Below are positions 1-6,434 of a stretch of DNA of 7,882 nucleotides, piece by piece. The stretch comes from Planctomycetota bacterium (GTDB taxonomy: Bacteria > Planctomycetota > Phycisphaerae > WQYP01), in assembly GCA_021852225.1 (NCBI GenBank), contig JAJZOA010000107.1, positions 1-7,882 on the forward strand, written 5' to 3'. The notes beneath the pieces were generated by a model. That model did no database searches, was not told the origin of the DNA, and worked only from the letters and a program-made list of their open reading frames with translations. Numbering within the stretch: the first letter of the stretch is position 1; each line of letters begins with the position of its first letter. A program made the position numbers and the translations under genes.

Positions 1-2358
1 CACCAGTTCGCCGGCTTGGGCGGCCAAGGCGGAGAGTTTCAACATTACGGTGGCGTTAAACGCGCCTGGGCGGCCCTTCAGCCGCTGAACTTGAATGGCG
101 ATATTCGGTTCAGTGCGAGTCGCGCCCTGAATCAGTCGGATGTGATCCGCATTCCATTTGTTTTCCGTGCGGTCCGCCAGAGCGGTAAGCTCAAGGGGTG
201 CAATTTGGAATTTCCGATCCTGAATTCTGCCCGCCAGGCCGGAAACCCCCAAATTAGCTGAAACACTGGAATTGTTTCCTTGGCTGGTGAGGCTGGCCGT
301 CAGGTGGATGGACCCGGTTTTCAGGTGCAGACCTTTGCCATTGAGTTTCAACATGTGGGGCAAATTTGCCGCGATAAGTGGCGCGTTGAGTGTCATTTGT
401 GTTTGCAGTCCGGTCGTGCCCCAATTTGTGCTGCCAGATCGTATGGCATCAATCGCTTTCAGCGTTGTATGGCCCTTGGCACTGAAACGAAAGGGGGCTG
501 CGGTGATTGAAAAGTTACGCACGTTCAATTTTCCAGCCGCCAGCGCGCCGTCCATTGCCACGGTGCAGGTGCCGAGTTGCGGGCTGTCACCATGCAGCAG
601 GGATCCACCCAGAGAGAGTTGTTTCACCACCAGGTTGCCAGCCAGGGTACCTTCGCCTGGTTTGGTTATTGTGGCCAGAATCTTGCCATGCAGTACGCCA
701 TCCACGGTGATGGGCGCGTTGACGCGGCGTAATATTTCACGGAAATATGCAAATTGGCGGGCCTTGACTTCGACAGTGCCGGTCATTGCCGCAATTGGAA
801 GCAGTGACCTGTTCTTTAATGCATGAATGTTCGCGGTTATGGCGAGCATCGCGGGCAGTCCGCGGCCATGGGTGACAGTCATATCCACTGCCGCGGTAAG
901 GGGCTTGCCCATTGTGTCAAAGCCAATATTCGCCCCAACACTTAAAACATGCGGACGTTTATGACCGGCCGCGACAAGGGTCAGCGGCGAGAGCTTGAAT
1001 GTTACTGTGCCATCGGCTGCCGGCAATCTGGCGGATTGACCGTTCAGACCAGATGGTGTGGTGCCGCTTTGGAGCGGGCCTCGCAGCGTGACGTTGGCGG
1101 CGAACGACGTCTGACCGCCACTGACGTTCATACCCGCTGGAATCTGGCAAGTATGGCGCAACTCGGTCATGATTTTTGCCAGCGGTGCCGCAGCGGTAAC
1201 TTTTAACGACGCGCTGCCGACTTTTTCGGTGGTGGATTGACTCGGGAGTATTGCTCCGATCGCTCCACCACCGGTTACCGCCAGATTTCCCATTTCGGAA
1301 GTCAAGCCAAGTTGCTGAATGTGGAAGTCGGTCTGGTCCCAGGTAAAATCAACAGGCAGTTGAACATGGCCGAGATTGGCGCGATCCCCTTTTAATGCCG
1401 CCCCAGCAAGCATGCAGTGGTCGATGGTCAGATTCCCATGAATCTTTCCTGCCATGCCGGAAAGCGATGCATACGCCAGCGTCAGATTCAAATCACCCGT
1501 CGGGCTGATTTTAATGCCCGCAGAGTCCAGCACTGGTTGCAGGGCGGCCAAGTCGAGTCCAAAGACCGCCAGATTGGTTTGACCACTGATCTTATTAATC
1601 GGCCGCATCCGCCGATTTGCGAAAAGATACAACGCGGCATCCGCAGTAATTTTAGCGGATGGTTTACCCGCCAGACCAACCTGTGTGGCAAATGTTATTT
1701 TGACCGGCTGATGATTTTTCTTCAGATTCAGTGCCAGTGTCATAAGGGTGTCTTCAGCTTGCACCTGTGGCCCGGTGGGAGACCGAAAGGTCAGGTGATT
1801 GATTGCAGCCGTTAAATTCAATTCAATGGCTGGAAGTTGCGAACCGGCGGCTTGCGGCGCGGGCGAACCTGCCGGTGCTGTTGTGGTGGCAGGTGTTGCG
1901 GCCGTCGCAGGCGTCCGACTGGCAAAAGCCTGGGCCAAATTTAATCCGGCGGCACTTTGCCCAAGTGTGGCGTTCTTAACCGTGAGCTTGACCGTGCCAA
2001 GATTTTTCCAGTTGGCAGCCAGGTGGATCAGGCTCAGCCCCGTTTTCACATTGACTCCGGTCAGAACCACGTTGCCCGCCGGATCGCGAACCGTCAGGCC
2101 CTGAATTCCGGCAGGACTAAACCAGCCCAGGGACAATTGACCTATGGTGACATTCCCGCGAATTCGGCTGTTGATCTCCGATTGAATGATGGCCACGCCC
2201 GGTCCGGTACACAGGAGGCTTGGCAAGGCAAGCAGCAGGAGGATCAGCAGGATAAAAACGCCGCCCAAAATTAGCGGCCAGCGCCGCCGCCGGGACGAGG
2301 AAGATTTCGGCGCTAAAGGGGCCGTGCCGCCGGAATTGGTGCTGGTGATATTCGACAT
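1..2358 (-). CDS. AsmA/DUF748-like inner-membrane-anchored protein, C-terminus outside window
   Basis: An uninterrupted minus-strand reading frame of 786 codons runs from the ATG at 2358-2356 to the window edge with no stop, so the protein is partial. A GGAG sequence lies 8 bases before the ATG. Residues 1-28 are Ser/Thr-rich and end in four arginines (23-26), followed by one strongly hydrophobic segment at about 29-50. This is a typical uncleaved N-terminal membrane anchor with the bulk in the periplasm. Just after it come NVTIGQLSLGWFSP and LTVRDPAGNVVLTGV, the opening strand pattern I associate with AsmA, DUF748 and TamB relatives. The rest is a long series of short alternating beta strands rich in G, N, T, A and L, as in the repeating beta-groove proteins thought to move lipids or help outer-membrane assembly. 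An Ala/Pro/Thr linker occupies about residues 145-170. No enzyme motif is visible. The family call is fairly firm; the exact role and substrate are unknown. Confidence 0.75.
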   Translation of the reverse strand, partial: MSNITSTNSGGTAPLAPKSSSSRRRRWPLILGGVFILLILLLLALPSLLCTGPGVAIIQSEINSRIRGNVTIGQLSLGWFSPAGIQGLTVRDPAGNVVLTGVNVKTGLSLIHLAANWKNLGTVKLTVKNATLGQSAAGLNLAQAFASRTPATAATPATTTAPAGSPAPQAAGSQLPAIELNLTAAINHLTFRSPTGPQVQAEDTLMTLALNLKKNHQPVKITFATQVGLAGKPSAKITADAALYLFANRRMRPINKISGQTNLAVFGLDLAALQPVLDSAGIKISPTGDLNLTLAYASLSGMAGKIHGNLTIDHCMLAGAALKGDRANLGHVQLPVDFTWDQTDFHIQQLGLTSEMGNLAVTGGGAIGAILPSQSTTEKVGSASLKVTAAAPLAKIMTELRHTCQIPAGMNVSGGQTSFAANVTLRGPLQSGTTPSGLNGQSARLPAADGTVTFKLSPLTLVAAGHKRPHVLSVGANIGFDTMGKPLTAAVDMTVTHGRGLPAMLAITANIHALKNRSLLPIAAMTGTVEVKARQFAYFREILRRVNAPITVDGVLHGKILATITKPGEGTLAGNLVVKQLSLGGSLLHGDSPQLGTCTVAMDGALAAGKLNVRNFSITAAPFRFSAKGHTTLKAIDAIRSGSTNWGTTGLQTQMTLNAPLIAANLPHMLKLNGKGLHLKTGSIHLTASLTSQGNNSSVSANLGVSGLAGRIQDRKFQIAPLELTALADRTENKWNADHIRLIQGATRTEPNIAIQVQRLKGRPGAFNATVMLKLSALAAQAGELV

Positions 2359-2474
2359 CTTTCAGGCTCCGTTGGGTAAAAGGAAGACCACAAGGTCATC
2401 TGCCGGTGTGCGGTGGCCGCCGGGCCTAGTCTTACATAGATGGCCTTGGTAACCGCAGTAGCATCTTGCCTATC

Positions 2475-2501
2475 AGTATACGCACTTATTGGGGCTTGCA
2501 A
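2475..2501 (-). promoter_or_regulatory. Candidate promoter for the AsmA-like gene
   Basis: On the minus strand a TTGCAA (2501-2496) is followed after 15 bases by TATACT (2480-2475), close to the sigma-70 type -35 and -10 boxes, though the spacer is shorter than the usual 17. Transcription would start near 2468 and leave a leader of about 110 bases before the ATG at 2358. The call is by eye only. Confidence 0.25.
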
Positions 2502-2522
2502 GAGGCCTTGGGTGGATACTAT
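2496..2522 (+). promoter_or_regulatory. mqnC: Candidate promoter for mqnC
   Basis: On the plus strand the same palindromic TTGCAA (2496-2501) is followed after 15 bases by TACTAT (2517-2522). A start near 2530 would give a leader of about 50 bases to the mqnC ATG. The short spacer and imperfect -10 make this weak. It would share its -35 hexamer with the divergent promoter candidate. Confidence 0.22.
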
Positions 2523-2581
2523 GATGAAGGAAAGCTCGCAAATGTTTCAAATATTTGTGAAAGCAGAGGAAATCGTTCATC

Positions 2582-3946
2582 ATGCCGACAGAAACTTCAC
2601 CCGCTGGTTCGCCCATTCCTGTTCCTGCGCCCGCAGGTAAGCGCTATCGTCCGAGTTTTGACATCAATGCGGTGGTTGCGGGTCAGATACGTCTGACCGA
2701 TACGCAGTTCCTGGAACTTTACCATCATGCGGACCTTACGGACCTGGGGCGTTGGGCGTTTGGCGTTGTCCAGCGGTTGCATCCAGAGGACTACCGCACC
2801 TATGTCATAGACCGCAATATTAATTACACGAATATCTGTACCGCCCGTTGCACCTTTTGTGCTTTTAAGCGCAATGATCCAAAGGCCGCGGACGCTTACA
2901 CACTTGGTTACGATGAAATTTATCAGAAAATTGCGGAACTCACCGCCATTGGCGGAACGCAGATTCTGATGCAGGGCGGCATGAACCCGGATCTGCCGAT
3001 CGAATATTATGAGAATTTATTGCGTGGAATTCGGGAAAAATTCCCCAATGTTCACATACATGCCTTCAGCCCGCCCGAGTTTGTGGAATTTTCACGATTT
3101 TTCAAACTGCCGGTGGCGGAAATTCTAAGGCGTTTTAAAGATTGCGGACTGGCAACGGTTCCCGGTGGCGGCGGGGAAATTTTTTCCGATCGTGTGCGGT
3201 CACGTATTGGCCCGGGCAAATGCACCGGCGAAGCGTGGCTGGACGTGATGTCCGAAGCGCATAAGCTGGGTATGGCCACAAGTGCCACCATGCTAATCGG
3301 CCATATAGAAACCATTGATGACCGCCTGGATCATTTATCGCGCATTCGCCTGCGTCAGGATTGGGCGCTGGCCAACGCACCGGCAAGCTATACGGCGTTT
3401 ATTCATTGGACTTATCAGCCCGATAACACACCGCTGGATCGCAAACGTAAATGGAACCCGGATGCGGGCGTTCCCTTTGAATTTGATGACGGACGTACCG
3501 TTCGACTGGCAGACGCCAATGAATACCTGCGTATGCTGGCGCTGGCGCGGCTGTATCTGGATAACATTTTGAATCTGCAAAGCAGTTGGGTAACCATGGG
3601 GCCGAAAATAGGTCAGTTGGCGCTGTTTTTTGGTGCCAACGACATGGGCAGCGTGATGATGGAAGAAAACGTGGTCAGCAGTGCGGGCACCACCTATAAA
3701 CTCTCCGAAGAAATGATCTGCCGCCTGATTCGCGACAGCGGCTGGATTCCCGCCCAGCGAAACCAGTATTATCAGGTTCTGGCCCGGCATGACGGGCCAA
3801 CTTCCCCGGATCTCAAGCCGGCCATTCCCGGCACCTTTGCGCGGCGGCAGCATCAGATAACCCCGGCAGAAGCCGCTGTCTATAAAAATCTCCAGCTCAC
3901 CATTTCGGCAAAGCCCCGCCCGGTGGCGCTGGAAAATGGCGCGTGA
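2582..3946 (+). CDS. mqnC: Cyclic dehypoxanthinyl futalosine synthase (radical SAM, MqnC)
   Basis: MqnC cyclises dehypoxanthine futalosine in the futalosine route to menaquinone, using S-adenosylmethionine and a [4Fe-4S] cluster in the cytoplasm. The 454-residue protein carries the radical-SAM motif CTARCTFC at residues 86-93, preceded by RNINYTNI as in the MqnC/MqnE group. MqnC-like blocks follow: GGTQILMQGGMNPDLP (124-139), HAFSPPE (160-166), TVPGGGGEI (192-200), GHIET (240-244), LDNILNLQSSWVT (326-338) and GANDMGSVMMEENVV (351-365). The direct GGTQ, LQGG-type and SWVT blocks favour MqnC over MqnE. The ATG at 2582 has GAGGA at 2566-2570, an 11-base spacing that is slightly long. About 25 residues precede the conserved fold and are Pro-rich. 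The charged stretch near 286-312 looks longer than in family members I remember, and a tail of about 50 residues follows the core. No other men or mqn gene is nearby, so the gene appears isolated from the rest of its pathway. Confidence 0.95.
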   Translation: MPTETSPAGSPIPVPAPAGKRYRPSFDINAVVAGQIRLTDTQFLELYHHADLTDLGRWAFGVVQRLHPEDYRTYVIDRNINYTNICTARCTFCAFKRNDPKAADAYTLGYDEIYQKIAELTAIGGTQILMQGGMNPDLPIEYYENLLRGIREKFPNVHIHAFSPPEFVEFSRFFKLPVAEILRRFKDCGLATVPGGGGEIFSDRVRSRIGPGKCTGEAWLDVMSEAHKLGMATSATMLIGHIETIDDRLDHLSRIRLRQDWALANAPASYTAFIHWTYQPDNTPLDRKRKWNPDAGVPFEFDDGRTVRLADANEYLRMLALARLYLDNILNLQSSWVTMGPKIGQLALFFGANDMGSVMMEENVVSSAGTTYKLSEEMICRLIRDSGWIPAQRNQYYQVLARHDGPTSPDLKPAIPGTFARRQHQITPAEAAVYKNLQLTISAKPRPVALENGA

Positions 3947-4025
3947 CTAATCAAGCCATGACCGGGATGCTCGATTTATGCGGGTTTTGGGGATTTCCGT
4001 ATTGAATTGTCGGGAACAGAGGCGG

Positions 4026-4055
4026 TTGCCCGGATGCGGAATTTCTGGATAGAAT
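4026..4055 (+). promoter_or_regulatory. Candidate promoter for the SHOCT-like gene
   Basis: TTGCCC (4026-4031) and TAGAAT (4050-4055) are separated by 18 bases, a fair match to sigma-70 type boxes. A start near 4062 would leave about 50 bases to the TTG start at 4114. It lies in the 167-bp gap after mqnC, in which I see no convincing terminator, so read-through from mqnC is also possible. Confidence 0.3.
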
Positions 4056-4113
4056 GAAGTGAATCGGGCGTCTAGTCCGCTGGTTTGGCACTGATCGTTT
4101 TGGAGTCCGCTGC

Positions 4114-4446
4114 TTGGCCGATACACATACGATAATCGAGATTTTCGCCGCATGTGTGGGACTGATTCTGCTGGCGATAATCGGCTGGGTAATTACGATG
4201 CGCGTGCGCAAGTCATTTATGGGCGGCAATGAATCGAATGAGGGTGTCGGATTTTCACTTATCGACCTTGAAAAAATGTACCTAAACGGCGAATTGACGG
4301 AGGCGGAATTCAAAAATATTAAGCGAAAGAGGGCACTAAGGGCGGCGGGTTATACGGAAGATATTCCGCCGCCGCGCATTTCCAAACCGCCGGAAGCCCC
4401 GAAGGAGCCGCCCTCTGGTCCGCCTCCGATTCCACCTTTGTCCTGA
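4114..4446 (+). CDS. Small membrane-anchored SHOCT-like protein, TTG start
   Basis: A 110-residue protein. Residues 7-29 form a single hydrophobic helix followed by the basic stretch RVRKS, indicating an N-terminal anchor with the remainder most likely in the cytoplasm. Residues 47-79 read FSLIDLEKMYLNGELTEAEF and onward, a good match to the SHOCT-type short C-terminal motif (Leu/acidic helix, G-E-L-T, E-E-F, basic helix). That motif is usually found at the ends of bacterial proteins and is thought to mediate oligomerisation. The tail (85-110) is rich in Pro and may be disordered. The start must be non-AUG: the frame has a stop at 4060-4062, no ATG or GTG occurs between it and 4114, and GGAG at 4102-4105 sits 8 bases before the TTG. 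An internal ATG at 4198 would delete the membrane helix. Function is unknown. The gene converges on the response regulator at 4675. Confidence 0.75.
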   Translation: MADTHTIIEIFAACVGLILLAIIGWVITMRVRKSFMGGNESNEGVGFSLIDLEKMYLNGELTEAEFKNIKRKRALRAAGYTEDIPPPRISKPPEAPKEPPSGPPPIPPLS

Positions 4447-4600
4447 ACCGGCCATTGCCATGCCCAACTCACCACGGTGCTGCGCATTTCCCAGACTTGG
4501 ATGGTTATCTGTGGCCTGGGCAATTTTAAAAAGGTTTCCTGGCACAGATGATTGGCCTTGGCATAACAGCGGTTTTAAGCTTTCTCGTCTGACAGTTTTC

Positions 4601-4660
4601 GGGCAAGCGCGCGGCCTTTGGGCAGCCTTTTCCCGCTCGTTTGCCCAACTCAATTTCTTT
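4601..4660 (+). terminator. Candidate hairpin terminator after the SHOCT-like gene
   Basis: TTGGGCA (4618-4624) and TGCCCAA (4642-4648) form a perfect 7-bp inverted repeat with a 17-base loop. A T-rich stretch, ATTTCTTTT, follows on the plus strand. An alternative upstream arm, GGGCAA at 4601-4606, could pair with the same TTGCCC. The loop is large and the T stretch is interrupted, so this is at best a weak terminator. It lies between two convergent genes, where a terminator is expected. The rest of the gap 4447-4674 shows no coding signal. Confidence 0.3.
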
Positions 4661-4674
4661 TGGATTCAAATTTG

Positions 4675-5595
4675 TTATGGTCCATGGGGAGCATTGGTTT
4701 TGACTGATGTGGTGACTGGCCGCACATTGCCGTCCAATGGACTGATCATGCCACCAGGTGGAAATCGGCGTTCTAGTCGAATATCCGCGGCAAAAAATTC
4801 CGGACGCTGTTCAGGCAGTGGGGCCAGTCGACGCATGGCGCTGGTGGCAATGAACTCGGTGATCCAGTTTGGTTCGCTGGTAGCCGCGACGGGGTTTGGT
4901 TTAGCGTTGGCGGGTGCCATGGCATGGGGCGCGTCTGATGTGGATGCGGGCATCGGTAACAGTGTGCAGCGAAGCGCTCCGCCGGTCGGGTTTTCGCCAC
5001 TGAGTGGTGATGCCGGCTCTACGGAATAAACTACCCGGACAGAATGCATGGCCCCGGCTGCTTCCAGGGCGACAAACGCATCGCGAATCTGGCCGACGGC
5101 GGCGTCGTCGGCGGCAGTGCGGTTCACCAGAACACAAAGCATTTCCGCAAGCCCGCGCGCTGCGGCCCGAAGATTTTTGATGTCAATTAGAAATTCGCCA
5201 TTGGGTGGCCGTTGAATTGTCTGTTGCCGCCAGCGGGCGGCCTCTTCAATCTGGCGAGCCACATTGCGCGGTTCAAACGGTTTGCCCATTTGTGCCCATG
5301 CTCCGGCCCGCCAGCCTTCACCGGCACGTTCATCGCGGCACATACAACTGAGAATCAGTATTGGAATATCACAGGTAGATCGGGAAGCTTTAAGTTTCCG
5401 ACAGACTTCATAACCGTCAATGCCGGGCATCATCAGATCCAGTACCACTACATCCGGGTGCAGGTTGCGCGCCAGCGTAAGTCCCTCTTCCCCGGAAAAC
5501 GCCTGCCGGCAGACAAATTTATCCAACGCCAGATGGGAAAAAACCAGATCGTTAAGGTCCACATCATCTTCAATGATCAGCACGTTCACGGACAT
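4675..5595 (-). CDS. Response regulator: receiver domain plus atypical C-terminal region
   Basis: A 306-residue protein. Residues 1-120 are a CheY-like receiver domain: acidic pocket E9/D10/D11, phospho-acceptor D53 in VVVLDLMMPGIDGYE, conserved Ser at 83 and Lys at 105 in GKPF. All phosphorylation residues are present, so it should accept phosphate from a histidine kinase, none of which is encoded here. The segment between beta-4 and the Lys is unusual, with Cys, Trp and Arg residues. No DNA-binding output domain is recognisable. Residues 133-215 (EFLIDIKNLRAAARG onward) resemble in layout the HATPase domain of anti-sigma-like regulators, but the position expected to hold the metal-binding Asn reads EAAGA. 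Residues 215-306 are Pro/Ala-rich and unrecognised. I chose the ATG at 5595 because the receiver fold begins there and AGAGG lies 4 bases upstream; an upstream ATG at 5625 would add ten residues. The gene stands alone on its strand. Confidence 0.85.
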   Translation of the reverse strand: MSVNVLIIEDDVDLNDLVFSHLALDKFVCRQAFSGEEGLTLARNLHPDVVVLDLMMPGIDGYEVCRKLKASRSTCDIPILILSCMCRDERAGEGWRAGAWAQMGKPFEPRNVARQIEEAARWRQQTIQRPPNGEFLIDIKNLRAAARGLAEMLCVLVNRTAADDAAVGQIRDAFVALEAAGAMHSVRVVYSVEPASPLSGENPTGGALRCTLLPMPASTSDAPHAMAPANAKPNPVAATSEPNWITEFIATSAMRRLAPLPEQRPEFFAADIRLERRFPPGGMISPLDGNVRPVTTSVKTNAPHGP

Positions 5596-5926
5596 GTCGC
5601 CTCTATCCACCAATGCCATTCCCATTCCCGGCCGCAGTTTTATTGGTCGGACCGCCCTTTTTTTCAGCGAAGCCTCGGGACGCCAACCCGTTTAACGTCC
5701 TTTATTATCATCGGTCATTAGCCCGGTGATTGAAAAGGAATCGCGTCGCCTTGGGCATTATATGGGCAATCCGACAAATAACTCAAGAAATTTCGCACGG
5801 TTTGGGCAATATTTTGCTAATTGCGAAGCGAAGGGCTTGTCTTTTGTAACAATGTGGTAAAATACGTTGCTTCATCCCGTCCTGCCTGTGGGTCTTAACG
5901 GCGGCCGGTGCCATGCGGAGTGATTT
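5596..5926. other. Divergent intergenic region without a gene
   Basis: This 331-bp spacer lies between the divergently transcribed response regulator and the 159-residue protein. No reading frame in it has a plausible start with a ribosome-binding site. It is more AT-rich around 5700-5865 than the coding sequence either side. It holds two copies of GGGCAAT (5763-5769 and 5803-5809), which I could not interpret, and the promoter candidate listed separately. A GATAAT-like box for the response regulator can be read on the minus strand near 5705-5710, but no -35 box supports it. Confidence 0.6.
5837..5863 (+). promoter_or_regulatory. Candidate extended -10 promoter for the 159-residue gene
   Basis: TAAAAT (5858-5863) is directly preceded by TGG, giving an extended -10 element. 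TTGTCT (5837-5842) lies 15 bases upstream as a possible -35. A start near 5870 would leave a leader of about 57 bases to the ATG at 5927. Position, AT-rich context and the extended element make this the better supported promoter in the window, but it is read by eye. Confidence 0.4.
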
Positions 5927-6406
5927 ATGTCTGGTAAACCTTCCATTCCCCTTCCGAGTGCCGGTGAGTTGAAACGTGCAATGAGTATTTATTTGGCGCT
6001 GGCCTATCCGTCCGGGAATCTGCCGGAAGTGGTTCGTCAAAGGCAGAAGCCGGTCCTTGCCGCACCGGATGAAATGCCGATCATGCCCGAATGGTTTGAG
6101 GTAAGCCAATGCGATGAGGGCGCGATGTATCGGCTACGTCTGGGACAGGAAAAATATCCGCACATGAAAATTTCTCTGATGCCATCACCCGATGGCACCG
6201 GATACCTTTACTTTGCCGATGCACATGACAGCCACCTGCACGCCCCGACGGATTCGCCGGATTACCCGCTTCTGGTTTCGTTGCGAAAATCGAATTCAGC
6301 ACTCGCCTCCGCCATTGAGAAGGCCTGGACTGCCGAAGGCCTGCCGACTTTTCTGGGATTTTTGCGCAATTCATTAAATGCGCGGCGCGGCTGTGACACG
6401 GCCTGA
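5927..6406 (+). CDS. Unrecognised 159-residue protein, soluble
   Basis: I do not recognise a named family. The ATG at 5927 has GGAG at 5917-5920, six bases upstream, which fixes the start well. There is no signal peptide or membrane helix. The layout suggests one compact alpha/beta domain: an N-terminal helix (ELKRAMSIYLALAYP, 14-28), then VRQRQKPVL (36-44). The centre alternates strands and turns: MYRLRLGQEKYPHMKISLMP (67-86), PDGTGYLYFADAHDSHL (88-104). A C-terminal helical part includes LASAIEKAWTAEGLPTFLGF. The dense H79, D98, H100, D101 and H103 could bind metal, but this is inference. The style resembles conserved hypothetical proteins I associate with planctomycetes; this is memory, not a search. 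It is convergent with the amidase/toxin-like gene, with 28 bp between stop codons. An immunity role is conceivable from position only, and convergent orientation is unusual for an immunity gene. Confidence 0.8.
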   Translation: MSGKPSIPLPSAGELKRAMSIYLALAYPSGNLPEVVRQRQKPVLAAPDEMPIMPEWFEVSQCDEGAMYRLRLGQEKYPHMKISLMPSPDGTGYLYFADAHDSHLHAPTDSPDYPLLVSLRKSNSALASAIEKAWTAEGLPTFLGFLRNSLNARRGCDTA

Positions 6407-6434
6407 CCCTGCCAGATGGAATGCCACGGCTAAA

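Noticed and set aside
272..826. Plus-strand 184-residue open frame
   Set aside because: It lies antisense inside the continuous AsmA-like frame; its composition is irregular and it has no supporting ribosome-binding site.
1417..1815. Plus-strand 132-residue open frame
   Set aside because: Also antisense to the AsmA-like gene, with no recognisable domain and a His/Gln/Arg-rich composition typical of shadow frames.
3335..3853. Minus-strand 172-residue open frame
   Set aside because: Entirely opposite mqnC, whose family assignment is secure; no plausible product.
4460..5029. Plus-strand 189-residue open frame
   Set aside because: Its second half is antisense to the response regulator, and the first half, rich in Trp, Phe and Arg, shows no domain and no ribosome-binding site.
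5641..5670. Possible terminator with a run of T after GGTCGGACCGCCC
   Set aside because: The potential stem is too short and leaves no room for a loop, and no plus-strand gene ends upstream of it.
5212..5721. Plus-strand 169-residue open frame
   Set aside because: It overlaps the receiver domain on the opposite strand; the receiver motifs are unmistakable, so this is a shadow.
5783..6109. Minus-strand 108-residue open frame
   Set aside because: Opposite the start of the 159-residue gene, which has a good ribosome-binding site and promoter candidate; the minus frame has neither.
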